Below are positions 43,387 to 50,318 of a stretch of 64,000 nt of DNA, in pieces. Each line of letters starts with the position of its first letter. Position 1 is the first letter of the stretch. The stretch comes from Rhizobium ecuadorense (GTDB taxonomy: Bacteria > Pseudomonadota > Alphaproteobacteria > Rhizobiales > Rhizobiaceae). A program made the position numbers and the translations under genes. The stretch spans positions 248,001 through 312,000 of the forward strand of contig NZ_LFIO01001107.1 of the NCBI RefSeq assembly GCF_001187535.1. Direction: 5' to 3'. The notes under the pieces were generated by a model. That model made no database searches and was not told the DNA's origin. It was given only the letters and a program-made list of their open reading frames with translations.

Positions 43387-43752
43387 ATGACTGAACTGCT
43401 CAGTTCCTATATTCCGATCGCTATCTTCATCGCTATCGCGCTCGTTATCGGCCTGGCGCTGCTCATTGCGCCGTTCGCCGTCGCTTTCAAAGCGCCCGAT
43501 TCGGAAAAGCTCTCGGCCTACGAATGCGGCTTCAACGCTTTCGATGACGCCCGCATGAAGTTCGACATCCGCTTCTACCTTGTGTCGATCCTCTTCATCA
43601 TCTTCGATCTGGAAGTCGCCTTCCTCTTCCCCTGGGCCGTTTCCTTCGGCGCCATCGGCTGGTTTGGCTTCTGGTCCATGATGGTCTTCCTCTTCGTGCT
43701 GACCATCGGCTTTATCTATGAATGGAAAAAGGGAGCCCTGGAATGGGAGTAG
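43387..43752 (+). CDS. nuoA: NADH-quinone oxidoreductase subunit A
   Basis: A 121-residue, three-helix membrane subunit of complex I. Contains the quinone-channel loop with the conserved Cys, SEKLSAYECGFNAFDDARMKFDIRFYLVSILFIIFDLEVAFLFPW. The third of three close ATG codons (43378, 43384, 43387) gives the family start MTELL. First gene of the nuo operon; it overlaps nuoB by 10 bp. Confidence 0.96.
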   Translation: MTELLSSYIPIAIFIAIALVIGLALLIAPFAVAFKAPDSEKLSAYECGFNAFDDARMKFDIRFYLVSILFIIFDLEVAFLFPWAVSFGAIGWFGFWSMMVFLFVLTIGFIYEWKKGALEWE

Positions 43753-44327
43753 CCCCTGTGAGCAATCAGCCGCTCGTCGCCCCGCAGCCGAAGGGGATCA
43801 TCGATCCCTCCACAGGCAAGCCGATCGGCAGCAACGACGCCTTTTTCGGCGAGATCAACAATGAGCTGGCCGACAAGGGTTTCCTCGTCACCTCGACCGA
43901 CGAGCTGATCAACTGGGCCCGTACCGGCTCGCTGATGTGGATGACCTTCGGTCTGGCCTGCTGCGCTGTCGAGATGATGCAGCTGTCGATGCCGCGTTAC
44001 GACGTCGAGCGCTTCGGTTTTGCGCCGCGCGCCTCGCCGCGCCAGTCCGACGTCATGATCGTCGCCGGCACGCTGACCAACAAGATGGCGCCGGCTCTGC
44101 GCAAGGTCTACGACCAGATGCCCGAGCCGCGCTACGTCATCTCGATGGGTTCCTGCGCCAATGGCGGCGGCTACTATCACTATTCCTATTCGGTGGTGCG
44201 CGGCTGCGACCGCATCGTGCCGATCGATATCTACGTCCCGGGCTGTCCCCCCACGGCGGAGGCGCTGCTCTACGGCGTGCTTCTGCTGCAGAAGAAGATC
44301 CGGCGCACCGGCACGATCGAACGCTAA
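43743..44327 (+). CDS. nuoB: NADH-quinone oxidoreductase subunit B
   Basis: A 194-residue peripheral subunit carrying iron-sulfur cluster N2, next to the quinone site. MTFGLACCAVEMMQL holds the double cysteine, GSCANGGGYYHYSYSVVRGC and VYVPGCPPTAEALLYG-type sequence (IYVPGCPP) the other two ligands. The start overlaps nuoA, which indicates coupled translation. Confidence 0.98.
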   Translation: MGVAPVSNQPLVAPQPKGIIDPSTGKPIGSNDAFFGEINNELADKGFLVTSTDELINWARTGSLMWMTFGLACCAVEMMQLSMPRYDVERFGFAPRASPRQSDVMIVAGTLTNKMAPALRKVYDQMPEPRYVISMGSCANGGGYYHYSYSVVRGCDRIVPIDIYVPGCPPTAEALLYGVLLLQKKIRRTGTIER

Positions 44328-44345
44328 GGGTTAAGGACAAGGCAT

Positions 44346-44948
44346 ATGAGTGAAGCCCTGACTGAGCTTGCGTCCTACCTTGGTGAAGCGCGCGGCAATC
44401 TGATCGCCGCATCGCAGATGAAGTATGGCGAGCTGACGCTGACGACGACGGGTGAAAACCTGATCGCGCTTTTGACCTTCCTGCGTGACGACGCCAAATG
44501 CGGCTTCGTCAACCTGATCGATATTTGCGGCGTCGACTGGCCGCAGCGCGAGCTGCGTTTCGACGTCGTCTATCACCTGCTGTCGCCGAAGCAGAATGTC
44601 CGCATCCGCGTCAAGGTCGCAACCGACGAAGATACGCCGGTTCCCTCGGCCTGCGCCGTCCATCCCGGCGCCGACTGGTTCGAGCGCGAAACCTGGGACA
44701 TGTACGGCGTGCTCTTCACCGGCCATCCGGACCTGCGCCGCATCCTGACCGACTACGGCTTCGAAGGCCATCCGCTGCGCAAGGACTTTCCGACCACCGG
44801 TTTCGTCGAGGTCCGCTACGACGACGCCGCCAAGCGCGTCGTCTACGAGCCGGTTGAGCTGAAGCAGGAATTCCGCAACTTCGACTTCATGTCGCCCTGG
44901 GAAGGGACGGAGTATGTGTTGCCGGGGGATGAGAAAGCGAAGCAGTGA
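44346..44948 (+). CDS. nuoC: NADH-quinone oxidoreductase subunit C
   Basis: A 200-residue hydrophilic subunit (30-kDa type): ERETWDMYGVLFTGHPDLRRILTDYGFEGHPLRKDFP is the family signature. Separate from NuoD, as usual in alphaproteobacteria. Its stop codon TGA lies inside the left inverted repeat (44944-44960) of the unit inserted before nuoD, so the last residue(s) may differ from relatives without the insertion. Confidence 0.97.
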   Translation: MSEALTELASYLGEARGNLIAASQMKYGELTLTTTGENLIALLTFLRDDAKCGFVNLIDICGVDWPQRELRFDVVYHLLSPKQNVRIRVKVATDEDTPVPSACAVHPGADWFERETWDMYGVLFTGHPDLRRILTDYGFEGHPLRKDFPTTGFVEVRYDDAAKRVVYEPVELKQEFRNFDFMSPWEGTEYVLPGDEKAKQ

Positions 44949-45414
44949 GTAGTGATTAGTCGGTAGTGAGTAGTGGGCAGATATTTGGGTGACAACCGGG
45001 AAAATCAGCTCCTATCGTGATTTGAAAGTCTGGCAATTTGCTATCGAGCTGTCTGTTGTTTGTTATGAGGTGACGAGAACCTTCCCGCGGGAAGAGATCT
45101 ATGGAATGACCAGCCAGATTAGACGATCTTCCGCTTCCGTGGCCGCGAATATCGCGGAGGGATATGGAAGAGAAAATCGAGGCTCGTTTGCCCAATTTCT
45201 CAAAATCGCTCAGGGCTCGTTGAAAGAGTTGGAGACGCATTTGATCATCGCCGGACGAATTGGCTTTCTTCAAGCCTTGGCCTTGGACGAATTGCTCGAC
45301 CGATGCGACGAAATTGGAAAGATGCTGGGATCGCTTATCCGAAGCGTTCAGCACAGGAAAGCTGACGAATAGTGAGCGGAAAAACTAACGACTACTCACT
45401 AATCACTACTCACT
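44944..45414. mobile_element. inverted-repeat-bounded four-helix-bundle unit inserted between nuoC and nuoD
   Basis: A 471-bp segment bounded by perfect 17-bp inverted repeats, AGTGAGTAGTGATTAGT at 44944-44960 and its complement at 45398-45414; further AGTAGTGA-type copies lie just inside (44964-44974). It contains one ORF for an S23-type four-helix-bundle protein and has lower GC than the nuo genes. No transposase is encoded, so it would be a passive unit or a palindromic repeat carrying a cargo gene. Confidence 0.6.
44989..45372 (+). CDS. four-helix-bundle protein (23S rRNA intervening-protein / S23 family)
   Basis: A 127-residue protein with the S23/Avd-like pattern: YRDLKVWQFAIELSVVCYEVTRTFPREEIYGMTSQIRRSSASVAANIAEGYGRENRGSFAQFLKIAQGSLKELETHLIIA. 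Family members are encoded in 23S rRNA intervening sequences and as Avd in diversity-generating retroelements; standalone copies have no clear role. Start GTG 44989. The gene is not part of complex I and its base composition is unlike its neighbours, a sign of acquisition. Confidence 0.88.
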   Translation: MTTGKISSYRDLKVWQFAIELSVVCYEVTRTFPREEIYGMTSQIRRSSASVAANIAEGYGRENRGSFAQFLKIAQGSLKELETHLIIAGRIGFLQALALDELLDRCDEIGKMLGSLIRSVQHRKADE

Positions 45415-45432
45415 CTAAGCGAGTTGATCGCC

Positions 45433-46623
45433 ATGACCGAACATAACGTCCGCAACTTCAACATCAATTTCGGACCGCAGCATCCGGCGGCGCATGGCGT
45501 TCTTCGTCTTGTCCTGGAGCTTGACGGCGAAATTGTGGAGCGGGTTGATCCGCATATCGGCCTGCTGCATCGCGGCACCGAGAAGCTGATCGAGACCAAG
45601 ACCTACCTTCAGGCCGTGCCCTATTTCGATCGCCTCGATTATGTCGCGCCGATGAACCAGGAGCATGCCTATGCGCTGGCCGTGGAAAAGCTGCTCGGCA
45701 TCGACATTCCGATTCGCGGCCAGCTGATCCGCGTTCTCTATTCGGAAATCGGCCGTATCCTCTCGCATCTCCTGAACGTCACGACGCAGGCGATGGACGT
45801 CGGCGCGCTGACGCCGCCGCTCTGGGGCTTCGAAGAGCGTGAAAAGCTGATGGTGTTCTATGAGCGCGCCAGCGGTTCGCGCATGCACGCCGCGTACGTC
45901 CGTCCGGGCGGCGTTCATCAGGACCTGCCGGAACAGCTCGTCCAGGATATCGGCGACTGGTGCGATCCGTTCCTCAAGGCGCTCGACGACATCGACAATC
46001 TGTTGACCGGTAACCGCATCTTCAAGCAGCGCAACGTCGATATCGGCGTCGTCTCGCTGGAGGATTGCTGGGCCTGGGGCTTCTCCGGCGTCATGGTGCG
46101 CGGTTCGGGCGCTGCCTGGGATCTGCGCCGCTCCCAGCCTTACGAATGTTATTCCGATCTCGAATTCGACATTCCGATTGGCAAGAACGGCGACAATTAC
46201 GACCGCTACCTGATCCGCATGATCGAGATGCGCGAATCGATCCGCATCATGAAACAATGCGTCAACCGCCTGCTGTCGGATGCCAAGACCGGTCCCTTCT
46301 CGTCGATCGACGGCAAGGTCGTGCCGCCGAAGCGCGGCGAGATGAAGCGCTCGATGGAAGCGCTGATCCACCACTTCAAGCTCTATACCGAAGGCTACCA
46401 CGTTCCGGCCGGCGAGGTTTACGCCGCCGTCGAAGCGCCGAAGGGCGAGTTCGGCGTCTATCTGGTCTCCGACGGCTCCAACAAACCGTATCGCTGCAAG
46501 ATCCGTGCGCCCGGTTATGCGCATCTGCAGGCGATGGATTTCATGTGCCGCGGCCACCAGCTTGCCGACGTCGCAGCCGTGCTCGGCTCGCTCGACATCG
46601 TCTTCGGCGAGGTGGACCGCTGA
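45433..46623 (+). CDS. nuoD: NADH-quinone oxidoreductase subunit D
   Basis: A 396-residue 49-kDa-type subunit that forms the quinone pocket with NuoB. NFGPQHPAAHGVLRLVLELDGE, HRGTEKLIE, PYFDRLDYVAPMNQEHAY, RGSGAAWDLRRSQPYECY and the C-terminal GSLDIVFGEVDR are present. ATG 45433; the ribosome site upstream (GCGAG) is weak, possibly since the repeat unit at 44944-45414 ends only 18 bp before the gene. Confidence 0.98.
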   Translation: MTEHNVRNFNINFGPQHPAAHGVLRLVLELDGEIVERVDPHIGLLHRGTEKLIETKTYLQAVPYFDRLDYVAPMNQEHAYALAVEKLLGIDIPIRGQLIRVLYSEIGRILSHLLNVTTQAMDVGALTPPLWGFEEREKLMVFYERASGSRMHAAYVRPGGVHQDLPEQLVQDIGDWCDPFLKALDDIDNLLTGNRIFKQRNVDIGVVSLEDCWAWGFSGVMVRGSGAAWDLRRSQPYECYSDLEFDIPIGKNGDNYDRYLIRMIEMRESIRIMKQCVNRLLSDAKTGPFSSIDGKVVPPKRGEMKRSMEALIHHFKLYTEGYHVPAGEVYAAVEAPKGEFGVYLVSDGSNKPYRCKIRAPGYAHLQAMDFMCRGHQLADVAAVLGSLDIVFGEVDR

Positions 46624-46895
46624 TGCAGCGTCTGCCGCTTGTCGTCGCACTTCTTCTTGCGGCATCCGGGGTTTCGGCCCAGGAGACCGATACGCTCGGC
46701 ACGCCGCTGGGGCATAAGGAAGTGACGCCGCCGGCGGCGAAAACGTCCATGGGCGAGCTTTTATCCAAGGGCTATCAGATCAAGGCTGCCATTCCGAATG
46801 GCAGCAAATTCGTCGTATTTATGCAGAAAGACCAGTCGGCCTATGCCTGCGAAATGCAGTCTTTGACCGCTTCGCGGTGTGGAACCCTAAACTGA
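46623..46895 (+). CDS. small exported protein encoded in the nuo operon
   Basis: A 90-residue protein with a signal peptide (MQRLPLVVALLLAASGVSAQ) and a short mature part (MGELLSKGYQIKAAIPNGSKFVVFMQKDQSAYACEMQSLTASRCGTLN) with two cysteines. Its ATG overlaps the nuoD stop (TGATG), so it is translated together with nuoD. It is not one of the 14 core subunits. Possibly a periplasmic accessory or assembly factor; function unknown. Confidence 0.85.
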   Translation: MQRLPLVVALLLAASGVSAQETDTLGTPLGHKEVTPPAAKTSMGELLSKGYQIKAAIPNGSKFVVFMQKDQSAYACEMQSLTASRCGTLN

Positions 46896-46911
46896 CAAGG
46901 CGTGAGGAAGA

Positions 46912-48072
46912 ATGTCCGTTCGTCGATTAGCCGAAGATCAATTTCAGCCTGCCGCATTCGCTTTCAGCGATGAAAATGCGGTCTGGGCGGACAAGACGAT
47001 CCAGAAATACCCTGCCGGCCGCCAGCAATCGGCGGTCATTCCGCTGTTGATGCGGGCGCAGGAGCAGGATGGCTGGGTCACGCGCGCGGCGATCGAAAAG
47101 ATCGCCGACATGCTCGACATGGCCTATATAAGAGTGCTCGAGGTCGCGACCTTCTATACGCAGTTCCAGCTGCACCCCGTCGGCACCCGCGCCCATGTGC
47201 AGGTCTGCGGCACGACGCCCTGCATGCTGCGCGGCTCGGAAGCGCTGATGTCGGTCTGCAAGAGCAAGATCCATGCCCATGCCTTCGAGCGCAATGCCGA
47301 GGGAACGCTGTCCTGGGAAGAGGTCGAATGTCTTGGCGCCTGTGTCAACGCCCCGATGGTGATGATCGGCAAGGACACCTATGAAGACCTGACGCCGGCG
47401 CGTCTCGAAGAGATCATCGACAGCTTCGCTGCCGGCAATGGCGCGAGCATCAAGCCGGGCACCCAGATCGACCGAGTGTTTTCGGCCCCTGAAGGCGGCC
47501 TGACCTCACTGACGACGGAAGAGCCGAAGACACGGACGCGCGCCAAGAAGGCCGATGCCGAAACCGTGTCGGCTCCGGTCGACGCCGCTCCGGTTCCGCC
47601 CTCCGAGGCTGCCCGCCCGAAGAGCACCGATGCCGAGACCAATGCGGCGCTGAAGACGCCGGCTACGGCGCCGAAGGCCGCGGCAAAGAATGCCAAGGCT
47701 GCCGAACAGCAGCCGGTATCCGGCACCGCGGCCGCCGAGCCGGCACCCGCCGTCAAGGCCGAAGCCGCCCCGGCGGCAAAGCCTGCGCTTACCGACAAGA
47801 ACCGTCCGGCCGGCATCGAAAAGCCCGCCGCACCGGATGATCTGAAGATGATCTCGGGCGTCGGCCCGAAGATCGAGGCGACGTTGAACGAAATCGGCAT
47901 CTTCACCTTCTCGCAGGTCGCGGGCTGGAAGAAGGCCGAACGCGAATGGGTCGACGGCTACCTGAATTTCCGCGGCCGCATCGAGCGCGACGACTGGGTC
48001 AAGCAGGCCAAGGCGCTCGCCAAGGGCGGCGAAGCGGAATATATCAAGGTCTTCGGCAAGAAGCCGCGGTAA
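46912..48072 (+). CDS. nuoE: NADH-quinone oxidoreductase subunit E with C-terminal helix-hairpin-helix-like extension
   Basis: A 386-residue NuoE; the usual length is 160-240. Residues ~15-170 are the thioredoxin-like 2Fe-2S subunit with VQVCGTTPCMLRGSEAL and EVECLGACVNAPMVMIG providing four Cys (cluster N1a). Residues ~185-305 are an Ala/Pro/Lys-rich linker. Residues 309-386 start DDLKMISGVGPKIEATLNEIG, a helix-hairpin-helix-like fold, and resemble the end of the protein at 49390-50094. The extension is rare outside alphaproteobacteria to my knowledge. Confidence 0.95.
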   Translation: MSVRRLAEDQFQPAAFAFSDENAVWADKTIQKYPAGRQQSAVIPLLMRAQEQDGWVTRAAIEKIADMLDMAYIRVLEVATFYTQFQLHPVGTRAHVQVCGTTPCMLRGSEALMSVCKSKIHAHAFERNAEGTLSWEEVECLGACVNAPMVMIGKDTYEDLTPARLEEIIDSFAAGNGASIKPGTQIDRVFSAPEGGLTSLTTEEPKTRTRAKKADAETVSAPVDAAPVPPSEAARPKSTDAETNAALKTPATAPKAAAKNAKAAEQQPVSGTAAAEPAPAVKAEAAPAAKPALTDKNRPAGIEKPAAPDDLKMISGVGPKIEATLNEIGIFTFSQVAGWKKAEREWVDGYLNFRGRIERDDWVKQAKALAKGGEAEYIKVFGKKPR

Positions 48073-48082
48073 GAGGTGAAGC

Positions 48083-49387
48083 ATGTTACAAGATAAAGAC
48101 CGCATCTTTACCAACATCTACGGCCTCAAGGACAAGTCCCTGAAGGGCGCGATGAGCCGCGGCCACTGGGACGGCACCAAGCAGATCCTCGAAAAGGGCC
48201 GCGACTGGATCATCAACGAGATGAAGGCGTCGGGTCTTCGCGGCCGCGGCGGCGCCGGCTTCCCGACGGGCCTGAAATGGTCCTTCATGCCGAAGGAAAG
48301 CGACGGCCGCCCGCATTATCTCGTCGTCAATGCCGACGAATCGGAGCCCGGCACCTGCAAGGACCGCGACATCATGCGCCACGATCCGCATACGCTGATC
48401 GAAGGCTGCGTCATCGCGAGCTTCGCCATGGGCGCCAATGCCGCCTATATCTATGTGCGCGGCGAATATATCCGCGAGCGCGAAGCGCTGCAGGCGGCGA
48501 TCGACGAATGTTATGATTACGGCCTGCTCGGTAAGAACAACAAGCTCGGCTGGGACATGGACATTTTCGTCCATCACGGCGCCGGCGCCTATATCTGCGG
48601 CGAGGAAACCGCGCTGCTCGAAAGCCTCGAGGGCAAGAAGGGTCAGCCGCGCCTGAAGCCGCCTTTCCCGGCCAATATGGGCCTCTACGGCTGCCCGACG
48701 ACAGTCAACAACGTCGAATCGATCGCGGTCGCGCCGACGATCTTGCGCCGCGGCGCCGGCTGGTTCTCGGCCATCGGCCGTCCGAACAATGTCGGCACCA
48801 AGCTGTTCATGCTCTCCGGCCACGTCAACAAGCCGTGCACGGTCGAAGAGGAAATGGGCATTACCTTCCGCGAACTGGTGGACCGCCATGCTGGCGGCAT
48901 CCGCGGCGGCTGGGACAATCTGCTTGCCGTCATTCCGGGCGGCGCATCCTGCCCGATCGTTCCGGCCAAGGACATCATCGACTGCCCGATGGATTTCGAC
49001 GGCCTGCGCGGCGTCGGCTCCTCCTTCGGCACGGCGGCCGCGATCGTGATGGACAAGTCCACCGACGTCATCAAGGCGATCGCCCGCATCTCCGCCTTCT
49101 TCAAGCATGAGAGCTGCGGCCAGTGCACGCCCTGCCGCGAAGGCACCGGCTGGATGTGGCGGGTTATGGAGCGCATGGCCAAGGGCAATGCCCAGAAGCG
49201 CGAAATCGACATGCTGTTCCAGGTGACCAAGCAGATCGAAGGCCACACCATCTGCGCGCTCGGCGACGCCGCCGCATGGCCGGTGCAGGGTCTGATCCGT
49301 AACTTCCGTCCCGAGATCGAAAAGCGCATCGACCAGTATACGGCAAGCGCACTCGATCACGGCGCGGTTCTGGAGGCGGCTGAATAG
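48083..49387 (+). CDS. nuoF: NADH-quinone oxidoreductase subunit F
   Basis: A 434-residue NADH- and FMN-binding subunit. GLRGRGGAGFPTGLKW (NADH/FMN loop), VVNADESEPGTCKDR, AYICGEETALLESLEG, and ESCGQCTPCREGTGWM with later C at TICALGD for the N3 4Fe-4S cluster. Follows nuoE by 10 bp. Confidence 0.98.
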   Translation: MLQDKDRIFTNIYGLKDKSLKGAMSRGHWDGTKQILEKGRDWIINEMKASGLRGRGGAGFPTGLKWSFMPKESDGRPHYLVVNADESEPGTCKDRDIMRHDPHTLIEGCVIASFAMGANAAYIYVRGEYIREREALQAAIDECYDYGLLGKNNKLGWDMDIFVHHGAGAYICGEETALLESLEGKKGQPRLKPPFPANMGLYGCPTTVNNVESIAVAPTILRRGAGWFSAIGRPNNVGTKLFMLSGHVNKPCTVEEEMGITFRELVDRHAGGIRGGWDNLLAVIPGGASCPIVPAKDIIDCPMDFDGLRGVGSSFGTAAAIVMDKSTDVIKAIARISAFFKHESCGQCTPCREGTGWMWRVMERMAKGNAQKREIDMLFQVTKQIEGHTICALGDAAAWPVQGLIRNFRPEIEKRIDQYTASALDHGAVLEAAE

Positions 49388-49389
49388 TC

Positions 49390-50094
49390 ATGGCGGACAA
49401 GGCATCGAAGAGTGGACAGAAGGAAGACGTCGCCGATTTCGCGGCGGGCTTCGGCCGTCTTGCCGCCGAGATGCTGGAAAATGCACGCGCGATGCCGGTG
49501 CATCCGCTGATGGCGCATCCCGCCGCTGCCTTCGCCGCCGCAACCGCGATCGGCTTCGGTTTTTCGACACAGATGGCGGGCGCCTTCTTCGGCGCCTTCC
49601 AGAGCGCGCTGGAAACCACCGGCAAGGTCGCCGCCGCCCTCGATGACACGCCGCCGGATGCACTGGCGCCCGACGTCGAGATCCGGCCGGAGAATATTCG
49701 CCCTGCCGTCAAGGTTGTCGCCAAGCCGGCGACCGCGAACCGGCCGGCGGCAGAGACCAAGCCAGACGTCGAGAAGACGGCAAGGCCGAAACTGACTGTT
49801 GTAACACCGGTCAGCACACCGGTACCGGCAAGCCAGCCGAAGCCGGCCGTCAAGGCAAAACCGGTAGCGCGGACTGCAAAGGCCGACGATCTGAAGCTGA
49901 TTTCCGGCATCGGCCCGAAGCTGGAGCAGGTGTTGAACGCCAAGGGCATACGCAGCTTCGCCGAGATTGCCGGCTGGAGCGCCGAGGACATTGCCCGACT
50001 TGACGCCGAGCTTGGCTTCAACGGCCGAATCGGCCGTGACGACTGGACCGGTCAGGCGAAAGTTCTGGCCGGGCGGGCGCGCCGAAAGAAATGA
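49390..50094 (+). CDS. helix-hairpin-helix-like protein encoded between nuoF and nuoG
   Basis: A 234-residue protein. N-terminal region residues ~15-80 include a hydrophobic segment (MAHPAAAFAAATAIGFGFSTQMAGAFFGAF), residues ~90-160 are an Ala/Pro/Lys/Val linker, and residues 166-234 start DDLKLISGIGPKLEQVLNAKG, about half identical by eye with the NuoE C-terminus. The ATG stands 2 bp after the nuoF stop. It may be anchored in the membrane and associate with complex I; function unknown. The 224 bp up to nuoG hold no gene that I can support. Confidence 0.85.
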   Translation: MADKASKSGQKEDVADFAAGFGRLAAEMLENARAMPVHPLMAHPAAAFAAATAIGFGFSTQMAGAFFGAFQSALETTGKVAAALDDTPPDALAPDVEIRPENIRPAVKVVAKPATANRPAAETKPDVEKTARPKLTVVTPVSTPVPASQPKPAVKAKPVARTAKADDLKLISGIGPKLEQVLNAKGIRSFAEIAGWSAEDIARLDAELGFNGRIGRDDWTGQAKVLAGRARRKK

Positions 50095-50318
50095 ACTGTC
50101 CGGCCGTGCAATCGGCCGGAAAAGTTGGGCAGATCGGCGGACGGGCGGGGGCCTCACGCTGCAGATGCCGGTGCGGGTTCCGGACCTGGAACACGCGATA
50201 GAGAATTTGGGCGACATCAAATGTCGGCAGGACGAAAGATCCGGCTTGGCAATGAGACTGTTGCAAAAATAGGTTTGTTTGCCGTCATCAGGCAAACGGG
50301 AAACAGGACTGAGCGACG

